Origin: Clostridiales bacterium Firm_11
GTDB taxonomy: Bacteria; Bacillota; Clostridia; Christensenellales; Aristaeellaceae
Direction: 5' to 3'
Length of the DNA: 64,000 nucleotides
NCBI GenBank assembly: GCA_001604105.1
Contig: LVAQ01000021.1
Coordinates: 1-64,000 of the forward strand
The notes beneath the pieces were generated by a model. The model saw only the letters and a program-made list of their open reading frames with translations, had not been told where the DNA came from and ran no database searches. Made by a program: the position numbers and the translations under genes. How positions within the stretch are numbered: position 1 is the stretch's first letter; the number at the start of each line of letters is the position of its first letter. Shown one piece after another: positions 9,282-18,835 of this stretch.

Positions 9282-10616
9282 TTAAAAGTGATACTGATTA
9301 CGTTTCCTTATCAGGAATACCGCCGTAAACACAACCGCCATCAATTCCGCCGCAACGATGGAAATCCAGATGCCATCAATCCCCCAAAGGATTGGCAGAA
9401 GCAATACAGCGCTGACCTGAAACACCATCGTGCGCAGGAAGGATATCAAAGCGGATGTTAAGCCGTCGTTCAGCGCGGTAAAGAAGCCCGAACCAAAAAT
9501 GGCAAAACCCATCAAGGGAAATGCAATCGCGAAAATACGGAATCCGGAAACCGTCATTTCCATCAGTTTGCTGTCATAGCCCACGAAAATATGTGCCAGC
9601 GGTACCGCCAGCAGCTGCGCGGCTATTACCATCACAAGGCCGCTAACACCAAGCAGGCGAAGGCTCTTATTCAAAAGACTCTTGCGTTCATCGTGGTTTC
9701 CAGCGCCATCATGATAGGCGATCACAGGCGCGGAGCCGATCGTGTAACCAATAAAAGTTGCCGAAAAAATCATGCTGACATACATCATGACCCCGTAGGC
9801 TGCCACGCCGTTTTCTCCCGCGAATTTCAAAAGTTGAATGTTATAGAGCATTCCCACGATACTCATGGAAACATTGCTCATAAATTCAGAGGATCCGTTG
9901 GTACAGGCCTTGAGAATGGCCTTGCCATCAAAGGTGGTTTTACCGAGGCGAAGAATGCTGCTGTTCTTTCGGCGAAAATAGACAAGCGGAATCACACCGC
10001 CTATCAACTGGCTGAAAGCTGTAGCCATCGCGGCTCCTGCCAGTTTATGCTCCAGCGGCAGGAGCATCACCAAAACCGCATCCAAAACCATATTGGTAAC
10101 ACCGGCTGCAGCCGTCACCAAAAGGCCGAGCTTCGGCTTCTCCGCCGCAACAAAAAAGCTCTGAAACACAAGCTGTAACACAAAAAACGGCAGCGTCACA
10201 AGCGTGATTCTTCCATATATGATACTATGCTCCAGCAGCTCTCCCTTTGCGCCAAGCAATGCGGCAATCGGGCGAATCCATACAAAGCCGGCCAGGGCAA
10301 ATAGGACGCCAAGTACAAACGCCACATACACAAACAAAGAAAAATAGCGGTTTGCCTTTTCCTTGTTACCTGCCCCAAAGGTGTTGGCAACAAGGGCGGT
10401 TCCTCCCGTACCAAACATAAAGCCAACGGTTGCAACAATCATTAAAAAGGGCATAACCAGATTGACAGCGGAAAAGGCAACCTTGCCCGCAAAGTTAGAA
10501 ACAAAGAAACCGTCGATCACGCTGTAAATCGATGTAAAAATCATCATCGCAATGGATGGGAGGGTAAATCGAATCAGTTTGCCATAGGTAAAACGATCTG
10601 AAAGCTGTATTGTCAT
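9282..10616 (-). CDS. MATE family multidrug efflux transporter
   Basis: A 444-residue membrane protein with about twelve hydrophobic segments. The pattern matches MATE/DinF proteins: an N-terminal [20 protein letters not shown] stretch with [14 protein letters not shown], and a matching motif in the second half. MATE proteins export drugs and toxic cations using Na+ or H+ gradients. Its start is two bases beyond the stop codon of the small upstream gene, implying translational coupling. Expression should be controlled by the MarR-type regulator at the head of the operon. Confidence 0.93.
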   Translation of the reverse strand: MTIQLSDRFTYGKLIRFTLPSIAMMIFTSIYSVIDGFFVSNFAGKVAFSAVNLVMPFLMIVATVGFMFGTGGTALVANTFGAGNKEKANRYFSLFVYVAFVLGVLFALAGFVWIRPIAALLGAKGELLEHSIIYGRITLVTLPFFVLQLVFQSFFVAAEKPKLGLLVTAAAGVTNMVLDAVLVMLLPLEHKLAGAAMATAFSQLIGGVIPLVYFRRKNSSILRLGKTTFDGKAILKACTNGSSEFMSNVSMSIVGMLYNIQLLKFAGENGVAAYGVMMYVSMIFSATFIGYTIGSAPVIAYHDGAGNHDERKSLLNKSLRLLGVSGLVMVIAAQLLAVPLAHIFVGYDSKLMEMTVSGFRIFAIAFPLMGFAIFGSGFFTALNDGLTSALISFLRTMVFQVSAVLLLPILWGIDGIWISIVAAELMAVVFTAVFLIRKRNQYHF

Positions 10617-10618
10617 GA

Positions 10619-11029
10619 TTACCTGCTAACCCAGCTGTTTGTAAAACCTGCAACAACCGGTGCCGATCCTTGAATCGTCCAATCATTGGAACTGCTTTTT
10701 ACGTGGTTCACGTTACACTGTCTCCCCTCGGCGCGTGTTAGGGCGTCCCTGATATGCGCGCGGATGTTATCGTTCTGTTGCAACGGCGCAACGATATCTG
10801 TACTGCCTTTTCTATCACAGCACCCATCGTGCTTCGAAATGCAATGGGTACCGCTTCCAACCGTAATGGTTATACTTGTTCGCTGCTTTGTTCGGATCAG
10901 ATTTGTTTTGGCTGCAACCGTAGCTATCATCTCTCTGCCGCCATCAGAAAAGTGCACTCTATCCGTAGCGCCCTCTCCAGGGTCGCGCCCGCCAAAGCAG
11001 AAGGCAGGGTTGATCGCAATAATCCTCAT
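10619..11029 (-). CDS. unknown 136-residue protein between MarR and MATE genes
   Basis: I do not recognise this protein. It begins MRIIAINPAFCFGGRDPGEG, has no membrane segment or signal peptide, and is rich in Ser, Thr, His and Asn with several cysteines. The case for a real gene is positional: AAAGGAGAGGG sits before the ATG, the start lies 12 bases after the marR stop, and the stop lies two bases before the MATE start. The first eight residues recall the acetate/butyrate kinase N-terminus but the rest does not fit, so a remnant of another gene is possible. Confidence 0.5.
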   Translation of the reverse strand: MRIIAINPAFCFGGRDPGEGATDRVHFSDGGREMIATVAAKTNLIRTKQRTSITITVGSGTHCISKHDGCCDRKGSTDIVAPLQQNDNIRAHIRDALTRAEGRQCNVNHVKSSSNDWTIQGSAPVVAGFTNSWVSR

Positions 11030-11041
11030 GCTCCCTCTCCT

Positions 11042-11479
11042 TTATAAAGCAACAATCTGCTTACGCAAACAATCCGCATATTTTTCCATCAGATGGATGT
11101 ATGTATTGATTTCTTCGGATGTCCAGGTTTCAAAAGCCTGTACCTCCGCATGATAAAGCTTTGCGACTGTCTCGTTCACAAACACCTTGCCTTTTTGTGT
11201 CAGTACGATTGTTTTCGCTCGGCCTGCGTAGTGTTCCAGATAGAGAATGCCATCAGCCTCCAGCTTTCGAATGGCCGAGTTTACCGTCTGTTTGCTGATT
11301 CCCGATTTCTTGTAAACATCGCTGAGCAGGCAGCGTTCGCCCGTATCATAGATTGTATACAAGACAATAGAAACACTGTCGGAAATACCCAGTTTTAAGG
11401 ATGCCTGGTGATACAGCGCTTCCATTTCTGAAGTCAGATAATTGATTCGATGGATTTCGTCAAATCTTTTAAAATCCAA
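11042..11479 (-). CDS. MarR family transcriptional regulator
   Basis: A protein of about 145 residues with a winged helix (LLSDVYKKSGISKQTVNSAI as recognition region, then YLEHYAGRAKTIVLTQKG as wing). I choose the TTG at 11479 because GGGGGGAG lies five bases upstream; an earlier in-frame TTG at 11494 lies inside the operator and has no ribosome binding site. It heads the operon with the unknown gene, MATE and GNAT. Two palindromic sites straddle its -10 box, so autorepression relieved by a drug-like ligand is the likely mechanism. Confidence 0.9.
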   Translation of the reverse strand: MDFKRFDEIHRINYLTSEMEALYHQASLKLGISDSVSIVLYTIYDTGERCLLSDVYKKSGISKQTVNSAIRKLEADGILYLEHYAGRAKTIVLTQKGKVFVNETVAKLYHAEVQAFETWTSEEINTYIHLMEKYADCLRKQIVAL

Positions 11480-11492
11480 AGCTACTCCCCCC

Positions 11493-11540
11493 AAGTATGA
11501 TTTCGTACTTTATCATAGTACGAAATCATACTTATGTCAA
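11493..11540 (-). promoter_or_regulatory. promoter with two MarR-type operators
   Basis: On the minus strand, TTGACA (11540-11535), 17 bases, TATGAT (11517-11512). A 17-bp perfect inverted repeat (11493-11509 and 11517-11533) surrounds the -10 box. Each arm is itself a near-palindrome, AGTAYGAAATCRTACT, so there are two operator copies about 23 bp apart centre to centre: one in the spacer and one just downstream of -10. Confidence 0.85.
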
Positions 11541-12204
11541 TCACAATCTGAAATGTTACAAATCCAACTAGACTCACACCTTTGTTTGTTGCGGTGGCAC
11601 TTTGCTGCATGAGGCCGAAACCAGTCCGCCCTATCGTTTCGACTGCTCGAAGGTTTCAACTTCACAAAAAACATATCTTATCCTAAACGTTTCATATTTA
11701 TCTCCTAAAACGTGTTGACATCTGCGACGGTTTTCTTTAGAATTCCATATAAATGTACAGTTATCAGAATCGATTCTATAAGAAACGTTACGGTATCCAT
11801 ACGCGAATGGAGGTGGCCTTTCCCCTTTGACCCCGGATGAGCGATGATTTTTCCAGCAACAGGCTTTTCGTTTTCTCAATGCGGGCAGCTTCGCAAGCCG
11901 CCGCTTTTCCCGCATGCTCACCACACATAGGGGATGAACCGCGCCCGCGAAGGTCGTTACGCGCTGGAAATCCATCTGGGCATCACGGTTGCCTTCTATG
12001 CGGATGGGTTGCCAACTGTCCGGGAACAGCGGCCTGTAAAGATTTTGCATCACTCAAAGGCTAACGTGCCCCCATAGCGGCCAGCCCCTGCAAATGACTC
12101 ATGGCTGCGCACAATACGAACGCAAGCGATTCCATATCCGGCGGGCAAAGCGAAGGCTCCGCCTTATGTAAACCCGGTATCTATCCTGATGACAAAGGGG
12201 ATTG
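11541..12204. other. intergenic stretch ahead of the GH36 gene
   Basis: About 660 bases. A plus-strand promoter lies at 11715-11743, followed by the small palindrome AGAATCGATTCT near 11766, and then some 460 bases of leader without a recognisable gene. Open frames on either strand lack ribosome binding sites. I recognise no riboswitch. Confidence 0.5.
11715..11743 (+). promoter_or_regulatory. promoter upstream of the GH36-GH31 genes
   Basis: TTGACA (11715-11720), 17-base spacer, TAGAAT (11738-11743). It reads toward the GH36 gene with a leader of about 460 bases. Confidence 0.6.
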
Positions 12205-12207
12205 ATG

Positions 12208-14292
12208 ATGATGATTCTATTGGCGGAATATACTCTTGGCGATATCCGTGCGCAATACTGGCTGGATCAAGAGAGCCAACAGGTTGGGCTGGAATTGATA
12301 CCGGATGGATGGCAGGACAGGCGGCGGCAGAAAACACAAAGCCTCGACCCGCTAGTTCAGTTGATGATTCGCGGCGATGGTTTCCCCTGCGGGTTTGCCA
12401 ACGGGCATACGCTGCGGGGCAGCACGACGCCCGCCCGCTTTCACTATGCCACGCAGCAGGTGAATGATACAAAGGACGGGCGAAGCATCCTGACCATAAT
12501 GCGCACGCAGGATGGTCAGGAGATCCGGCATCAGCTTACGCATCCTGCCGACCATTACGGTCTTGAAATGGTTACCACCTACTATAACGGCAGCGCGCAG
12601 GCAGTCACGCTGGATATGCTCACAAGCTTCTGCCTGGGCGGTATTACGCCCTTTATCGCGGGGGATGCCCCCCAAAGCATGGTGGTGCACAGGCTGCGCA
12701 GCAAATGGAGCAATGAGGCAAGGCTGGAGAGCATCCCCGTGGAAGATTTGCAGCTGGAACCCAGTTGGTCGGGTTACGGTGCGGCCAGCGAACGTTTCGG
12801 TCAGGTCGGTTCCATGCCGGTACGCCGGTTTCTTCCCTTTGTGGCGGTCGAAGATACGCTGCACCATCTGCTGTGGGGTGTACAGTTAGGCTGTCCCTCT
12901 TCCTGGCAAATGGAAGTCTATCGCAGAGACGATGCCCTGTGCCTGTCAGGCGGGCTGGCGGATTATGATTTTGGGCACTGGAGCAAAACCATAGCGCCGG
13001 GCGAGCTCCTTACGGCTCCCCCCGCCTATCTTTCGGTCTGTTGCGGAGATATCGACACGCTTTGTTCACGGCTTGTATCCATGCAAACGCTTGCGTTACA
13101 GCAAATGGAACTGCCCTCGCGCCTGCCGGTCGTCTTTAATGAGTTTTGCACCACCTGGGGAAACCCCTCACAACAGAATATTGAGCGCATCCTTGCCACG
13201 CTCAAGGGGCGCGATATCGACTATTTCGTGATCGATTCGGGTTGGTATGCCGATGAGGCCAAGGGTTGGGAAGCCAACATGGGCGATTGGGAGATCAACC
13301 AGAAGCTTTTCCCGGATGGTTTAGGCGCAGTCGTCCGCGCCATTCGCGACGCTGGCCTACAACCCGGCATCTGGTTTGAGCCCGAAGTGTGCGGCATGGA
13401 TGCCCACGCGTATCAGGCGATAGATCACCTGCTTACACGGCACGGCCATCCCATTACGGTGGGCAAGCGCCGCTTTTGGGATATGCGCCAGCCATGGGTT
13501 GCCGACTATTTGCAAACGCGTGTGATCGGTCTGCTCAGGCAGTATGGATTTGCGTATGTAAAAATTGATTACAACGATTCCATCGGCGTAGGGTGTGACG
13601 GAGCCGAAAGCCTGGGGGAAGGGCTTCGCCAAAACCAGCTTGCCACACGCTCGTTTCTGGAAAACATACGCGCGCAGGTACCCGGCATTGTCGTGGAAAA
13701 CTGTTCATCCGGCGGGCATCGGCTGGAGCCGTCCTTTTTGGGGATTTGCCAGCTTGCCTCGTTTTCGGATGCGCATGAAGTTCGGGAAATCCCCATTGTG
13801 GCGGCCAACCTGCACCGTGTAATGCTCCCGCGGCAAAGCCTCATCTGGGCTGTGCTGCGCAAGGAAGATCTGCCCCGTCGTCTTGTATGGTCGCTGTGCG
13901 CAACCTTTTTGGGGGTTATGTGCCTGTCCGGCGATGTGTATGATTTAGGCGCGGCGCAGTGGGCCATCGTGGATGAGGCCATCCGGTTCTACCGCCGTGT
14001 ATCGCATATGATCCAACATGGCACAACCAAACGCCATGGCAAAAAAGTAGCCAGTTACCGCCACCCAAGCGGCTGGCAGGTGGTAGAGCGAACGGCGGCC
14101 ATCGGCAATGATAAGTTGATCGTCGCGCATGTTTTTGATGAAACCGCGCATGAAATCCAATTGGAGGTAGGCGGGAACTACCGCATCAGCAGCTGCTTTG
14201 CGGAAAACGCGTGCGCTGCGCGTATCGAAGCGGGAATTCTTACGTTGACGCTTGCGGACGGCGCCTGCGCGCTGCATCTGTGCGCGCAATAA
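12208..14292 (+). CDS. GH36 alpha-galactosidase
   Basis: About 694 residues, the usual size for bacterial GH36. Three consecutive ATG codons (12205, 12208, 12211) follow AAAGGGG; I take the middle one and the choice is uncertain. Landmarks are VIDSGWYADE, GDWEINQKLFPDGL, WFEPEVCG and FAYVKIDYND, where the Asp of KIDYND (about residue 454) is the expected nucleophile. A candidate acid/base lies in FSDAHE rather than the SDNTD-like motif I would expect. No signal peptide, so it removes alpha-galactosyl units from imported raffinose- or galactomannan-type oligosaccharides in the cytoplasm. Confidence 0.92.
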   Translation: MMILLAEYTLGDIRAQYWLDQESQQVGLELIPDGWQDRRRQKTQSLDPLVQLMIRGDGFPCGFANGHTLRGSTTPARFHYATQQVNDTKDGRSILTIMRTQDGQEIRHQLTHPADHYGLEMVTTYYNGSAQAVTLDMLTSFCLGGITPFIAGDAPQSMVVHRLRSKWSNEARLESIPVEDLQLEPSWSGYGAASERFGQVGSMPVRRFLPFVAVEDTLHHLLWGVQLGCPSSWQMEVYRRDDALCLSGGLADYDFGHWSKTIAPGELLTAPPAYLSVCCGDIDTLCSRLVSMQTLALQQMELPSRLPVVFNEFCTTWGNPSQQNIERILATLKGRDIDYFVIDSGWYADEAKGWEANMGDWEINQKLFPDGLGAVVRAIRDAGLQPGIWFEPEVCGMDAHAYQAIDHLLTRHGHPITVGKRRFWDMRQPWVADYLQTRVIGLLRQYGFAYVKIDYNDSIGVGCDGAESLGEGLRQNQLATRSFLENIRAQVPGIVVENCSSGGHRLEPSFLGICQLASFSDAHEVREIPIVAANLHRVMLPRQSLIWAVLRKEDLPRRLVWSLCATFLGVMCLSGDVYDLGAAQWAIVDEAIRFYRRVSHMIQHGTTKRHGKKVASYRHPSGWQVVERTAAIGNDKLIVAHVFDETAHEIQLEVGGNYRISSCFAENACAARIEAGILTLTLADGACALHLCAQ

Positions 14293-14471
14293 TCAGCGCC
14301 TTGGACTCCCATTCACACGGGAAAGGCACCCCACCGCGGTTGTTGCGTTATGGTTTGCCGTTCCCTGCCGCTTTCACCCCCGCTAAGCCGCAACCTCCTG
14401 TCACAACCCCGCGTACCCGCAGGCATTGATCGCAGCCGCAGCGCAATAGCACTGGAAATGAGGTTTGCCCA

Positions 14472-16838
14472 ATGGAGAATACCCCACAAAACAGCACGTT
14501 GTATACACACATTCTGCCTGTTGCCGCCAACGTGGTTCGCGTTGTGTACAACTGGAGTCCGCAGGAGCCACAACAGAGCCTGCTCATCGCCGATGATTTT
14601 ACGCCCGATGCCGCTGCGGGCGGGGTTCCTTATACCGTAACAGCAGGACGCATCGCGTTTCAAAACGCGCAGGGGGAAACCGTGCTGGTGGAAACAGCCC
14701 ACGCCCTGACCCCCAAGGACGTGTATCGCTATGTGATCGACAGGGAGCCCAGCATTCAAACCAGGAGTACGGCCAATGGCGAGGTCGCTTGCATCCAAAA
14801 TGTGCGCAGCGTCCCCAACGGCAGCGCCTATGAAGGCATGCTGGCCTTTTCAGTCTCCGCAGACGAGCATCTGTATGGGTTGGGGCAGCACGAAAACGGT
14901 GTGTATAACTATAACGGGCAAATGGAGTACCTGTACCAGAATAACATGAAAATATCCATCCCGTTTCTACTCTCGTCCAAAAACTACGGTATCCTGATTG
15001 ATACGGAAACCGCGATGGTCTTTGACGGCCGGGATGGACAAATGCGTTTTACGCTGGATACCGTTCGGGAACTATCCTACTATGTCATCATCGGCGAATG
15101 CTTTGATACGCTGATTGCCACCCTGCGAACGCTAACCGGGCGCGCGCCCATGCTGCCGCGCTGGGCGTTTGGCTACCTCCAATCCAAGGAGCGCTACCGC
15201 TCCTCCGACGAGTTGATCAGCACGGTTGCGCAGTTCAGGGCTGCCGGCATTCCTGTGGACTGCATTGTGCAGGATTGGTACACCTGGCCCAAAGGTTTGT
15301 GGGGTGAAAAACACGCCGATGCCGACCGCTACCCGGACCTGCCGGCATTGTTGGACGGGCTGCACAGCCTGCACACCAAACTGATGGTATCCGTATGGCC
15401 CAATATGGCTGTGGGCGGCGATGATTACCGGGCTTTTGAACAACAAAACCTGCTGCTGCCAAACGCTACCGTCTACAACGCCTATGATGAGAACGCGCGG
15501 GCGCTGTACTGGCAGCAATGCGACAAGGACTGGTTTTCCGCTGGGGTTGACGCATGGTGGTGCGATAATACCGAGCCGTTCTCCGACGCGGATTGGAACG
15601 GCGAAACCAAAAGGCCGGAGGCGCTGCGCTATGCGCTGATTAAAGCGGATTCGCAAAAATCCATGGACTGGACGCGCCTGAACACCTTTGGGCTGTGGCA
15701 CGCAAAGGGCATCTATGAAAATTGGCGAAAAACAACCAACGCCAAACGCGTTATCAACCTAACGCGCTCCACCTACGCATCCGGGCAACGCTATGGGGTT
15801 ATCGTCTGGTCAGGAGATACCAGCGCCAAGTGGTCGGTGTTAAAAAACCAGATTGTCGAAGGCATCAAATTCTCCATGAGCGGCGCCCCCTATTGGACTT
15901 TGGATATCGGCGGCTTTTTTACCGTAAAGGATCAGTATGAAAACCGCGGCTGCGAACAGGCTGGCAACGCCACCCGCCTGTGGTTCTGGGATGGCGATTA
16001 TAACGGCGGTGTGGATGATCCCGGGTATCGTGAACTGCATGTACGGTGGTTACAGTATGCCACGTTCTTGCCGGTTTTCCGTGCCCACGGCACGGATACT
16101 CCGCGTGAACCATGGCGTTTTGGTAAACCGGGCGATATGTTTTACGATGCGATCCTCAAATTTATCCATTTACGCTACCAGCTGCTGCCCTATCTTTACG
16201 CCACGGCGGCCGCGGTGTATCTGCGGCATGGAACCATGCTGCGCAGCCTTATGTTTGACTTCGCGCAGGATGAAAACGTCCGTGATGCCTGCCATAGCTT
16301 TATGCTGGGCGGCGCGCTGCTGGTATGCCCCGTTACCCAGCCCATGTATTACGGCCCGGGTAACACGCCCCTGCCGAGCATCCCAAAAACGCAAGTCGTC
16401 TACCTGCCGCGGGGTACGCACTGGTACGATTTTTGGACAAATCAATCGTTTGCCGGAGGGCAACACGTCCCCTGCGCAACGCCGCTTGACCGTATCCCGG
16501 TCTTTGTAAAAGCCGGTTCTATTCTGCCCCTCTCCCAAACGATAACCTATGCGGACGAACGGCAGGGCGAAATCGAAGAAATACGGGTGTATGACGGCGC
16601 CGATGGGGAGTTCACGCTTTACAATGACGCGGGCGACGGCTATGCTTATGAAAAAGGCGATTATGCCATCATCGACATACGCTACCGCCACGCGGATCAA
16701 ACGCTTTGCTTTGGCAAGGCGCAAGGAAAGTTTCCGCATCAGGAGCATTTCACCCTCAAGCGGATTGCGCACGGGTGCGTTGCCTGCGCCGTCACGTTCC
16801 GGTATGGCGGGGAGGCAATCGAAATAAGCCTTGCCTGA
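14472..16838 (+). CDS. GH31 alpha-glycosidase, alpha-xylosidase-like
   Basis: A 788-residue protein without signal peptide. It has an N-terminal beta-sandwich, a TIM barrel and a C-terminal beta domain. The nucleophile is D365 in WWCDNTEPF and the acid/base is D449 in WSGDTSAKW, a spacing usual for GH31. The YGLGQHENG and PRWAFGYLQSKERY motifs also fit. WWCDNTEP and the overall layout are closer to alpha-xylosidase-type GH31 than to alpha-glucosidases, but substrate cannot be fixed by eye. With the upstream alpha-galactosidase it could trim galactosylated or xyloglucan-type oligosaccharides. ATGAGGT precedes the start. Confidence 0.9.
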   Translation: MENTPQNSTLYTHILPVAANVVRVVYNWSPQEPQQSLLIADDFTPDAAAGGVPYTVTAGRIAFQNAQGETVLVETAHALTPKDVYRYVIDREPSIQTRSTANGEVACIQNVRSVPNGSAYEGMLAFSVSADEHLYGLGQHENGVYNYNGQMEYLYQNNMKISIPFLLSSKNYGILIDTETAMVFDGRDGQMRFTLDTVRELSYYVIIGECFDTLIATLRTLTGRAPMLPRWAFGYLQSKERYRSSDELISTVAQFRAAGIPVDCIVQDWYTWPKGLWGEKHADADRYPDLPALLDGLHSLHTKLMVSVWPNMAVGGDDYRAFEQQNLLLPNATVYNAYDENARALYWQQCDKDWFSAGVDAWWCDNTEPFSDADWNGETKRPEALRYALIKADSQKSMDWTRLNTFGLWHAKGIYENWRKTTNAKRVINLTRSTYASGQRYGVIVWSGDTSAKWSVLKNQIVEGIKFSMSGAPYWTLDIGGFFTVKDQYENRGCEQAGNATRLWFWDGDYNGGVDDPGYRELHVRWLQYATFLPVFRAHGTDTPREPWRFGKPGDMFYDAILKFIHLRYQLLPYLYATAAAVYLRHGTMLRSLMFDFAQDENVRDACHSFMLGGALLVCPVTQPMYYGPGNTPLPSIPKTQVVYLPRGTHWYDFWTNQSFAGGQHVPCATPLDRIPVFVKAGSILPLSQTITYADERQGEIEEIRVYDGADGEFTLYNDAGDGYAYEKGDYAIIDIRYRHADQTLCFGKAQGKFPHQEHFTLKRIAHGCVACAVTFRYGGEAIEISLA

Positions 16839-16842
16839 TACA

Positions 16843-16893
16843 CGCGTAACGAGTAACGTGCAAACACCGTAACAGCGGTGTTACCTCGCTTGC
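16843..16893 (+). terminator. possible stem-loop after the GH31 gene
   Basis: AACACCG (16863-16869) and CGGTGTT (16876-16882) form the top of an interrupted longer hairpin whose lower part pairs CGAG/CTCG and ACGCG/CGCGT. There is no T-run, so termination is uncertain. Confidence 0.4.
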
Positions 16894-16999
16894 GCGTTAT
16901 CAAGGGAAGCGTGCGCGGCAAGCTGCGCGCTCTCTAGCGCGCACGCAAACCGTCGCAGGTTCATCATCCGCGTCAGGCTCACCTGGCAGAAGGGAGGTG

Positions 17000-18835
17000 G
17001 TGACACTGTATAAAATCATTCGCGAAAACAAGTTTACCCTCAAACTGATGCTCACCTACTGCCTGATCATTTTTCTGGGGCTTGGCCTTACCTCCTATCT
17101 GGTAACTGCCAACATGATCGAAATCCTGTCGGAGATGGAATCCCGTTTTGACACAGAAGTCATTCAAAAAGTGAAAAACTACAGCGATGAACGCTATCGC
17201 GATGTGAAAGACATCTTTGCCCGGTTCTATCAAAAACAGTACTCCAACAACAACACCAGCATTGTGGATTTCATCAACCCCAACAAAGCGGCGCAGCGCG
17301 ATAACAGCTATAAGGCCGTGGCAATCGCAGGCTATTTGCAGGATACGTGCAGCGCCAACACCACAATTACCGACCTGCTGCTGGTGGATTATATCGAGCA
17401 GGAAATCTATTTCTGTTCCAACATGCACAACCGTGATGTATCCCTTGATTATGACTTTTTCCGGTACAATTTTTTGGGCAGCGGTGAAGTGCGTAACAAA
17501 ATCGAAATTGTGCCCAACTATATCCCGGATTACATCGGCTCCTCCAGCGCCAATGATTTTCCCGTGATCAGCTACCGCATCTTTCTGTTTGATGAAAATG
17601 CCATTCGCTTTGATAAACCGTTGGGGATGGCGGTCATCAATATGCGTGCCGATTTTTTCAAAATCGCTTACCGGGATTCCTCCCGTTTCAAAGGGGACAT
17701 ATATGTGCTCAATCAGGCCGGGCTAACGCTGTTTGATTCCTCCGGCAGCATCACCGGAACCCCCTTCCCCTTCGCGGCATATGGCGCGGATTCGCTGGAT
17801 ACATTGGAAACCAACCATCAAAACATTGTCAATATGCGTTTTTCGGAGGAAACCGGGTTTGTGTTTGTGGATATCGTAGACAAACGAATCATCGAAAAAG
17901 AAACCGACGGCATACGCACGATTATCAACAAAATCATCGCGGTGTGCGTGGCGCTTACCATGGCCATCGGTTTTATTTCGGCTTCTCTGCTGGCAAAGCG
18001 GATTAAATCGCTGGTGCGCAAAATGAAGGATGTCCAAAGCGGAAAACTCGACACGCGTCTGGACGTCAAAGCGACCGATGAGATCGGTTATCTGGAACGT
18101 AGCCTGAACACGATGTGCGATAAACTGTCGGCGTATATCAAAAACGTGTACGTGTTTGAAATCAAAACCAAAACGGCTGAACTGCAAGCCCTGCAGGCGC
18201 AGATTGACCCGCATTTCCTGTTTAACACGCTCGAATCCATCCGTACGACGGCACAGCTCAACAAGGATACCCAAACCGCTAAGATGGTTCATCTGCTGGG
18301 CAACCTGTTCCGCTGGAATATCAGAACCAGAGGCATCGCGGTTGACCTCAAGCAGGAGATTGATTATGTTCGTGCTTACATCGAACTGCAAAAGCTCCGT
18401 TATGATAACGCGTTTGACTTACGGGTTCATATCGAAAACAACGCGCTCAAATTGGGCGTTCTCAAGCTGACACTGCAACCCATTGTGGAAAACGCCATAC
18501 AGCACGGCATGGGCGAAAAGGCATCCGGCGGGCTGATCACCATCCATGGATGGGTCAGCGAGGGCAGGCTGCGGCTGCAAGTATCGGATAACGGCAAGGG
18601 CATGGATGCGCAAAAAGTACGTGAAGTGATTGCCGGCCTGTCCAGAAATCAGGAGGATAGCGCCGCTGGCAGCGTTGGCCTTAGCAATGTGCATCAGCGG
18701 TGCTGCATCCTCTTTGGCAGCCAGTATGGCCTGTCCGTCACAAGCACTGTTGCAGTCGGCACACAGGTTGACCTTTCCCTTCCCGTGATGTGCAAGGAGG
18801 AGATGGAACAATATGTACAGGGTGCTCATCGTTGA
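17000..18835 (+). CDS. sensor histidine kinase, YesM/LytS type
   Basis: About 611 residues. Membrane segment 1 is near residues 15-36, followed by a large extracellular region (about 37-305), membrane segment 2 (about 308-333), HAMP, the His_kinase domain with H405 in QIDPHFLFNTLES, and HATPase with NAIQHGM and DNGKGMD. The start is unclear: AGGGAGG (16991-16997) overlaps the first GTG, GTG at 17000 is very close, and CTG at 17009 is possible. The extracellular region should sense a sugar or its bound binding protein. It overlaps the response regulator gene by 23 bases. Confidence 0.9.
   Translation: MTLYKIIRENKFTLKLMLTYCLIIFLGLGLTSYLVTANMIEILSEMESRFDTEVIQKVKNYSDERYRDVKDIFARFYQKQYSNNNTSIVDFINPNKAAQRDNSYKAVAIAGYLQDTCSANTTITDLLLVDYIEQEIYFCSNMHNRDVSLDYDFFRYNFLGSGEVRNKIEIVPNYIPDYIGSSSANDFPVISYRIFLFDENAIRFDKPLGMAVINMRADFFKIAYRDSSRFKGDIYVLNQAGLTLFDSSGSITGTPFPFAAYGADSLDTLETNHQNIVNMRFSEETGFVFVDIVDKRIIEKETDGIRTIINKIIAVCVALTMAIGFISASLLAKRIKSLVRKMKDVQSGKLDTRLDVKATDEIGYLERSLNTMCDKLSAYIKNVYVFEIKTKTAELQALQAQIDPHFLFNTLESIRTTAQLNKDTQTAKMVHLLGNLFRWNIRTRGIAVDLKQEIDYVRAYIELQKLRYDNAFDLRVHIENNALKLGVLKLTLQPIVENAIQHGMGEKASGGLITIHGWVSEGRLRLQVSDNGKGMDAQKVREVIAGLSRNQEDSAAGSVGLSNVHQRCCILFGSQYGLSVTSTVAVGTQVDLSLPVMCKEEMEQYVQGAHR

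Noticed and set aside
10686-11153. 155-codon plus-strand open frame
   Set aside because: Opposes the marR-MATE operon, has no ribosome binding site, and runs through the marR stop codon.
11631-12053. 140-codon minus-strand open frame in the GH36 leader
   Set aside because: No ribosome binding site, no known features, and it crosses a good plus-strand promoter.
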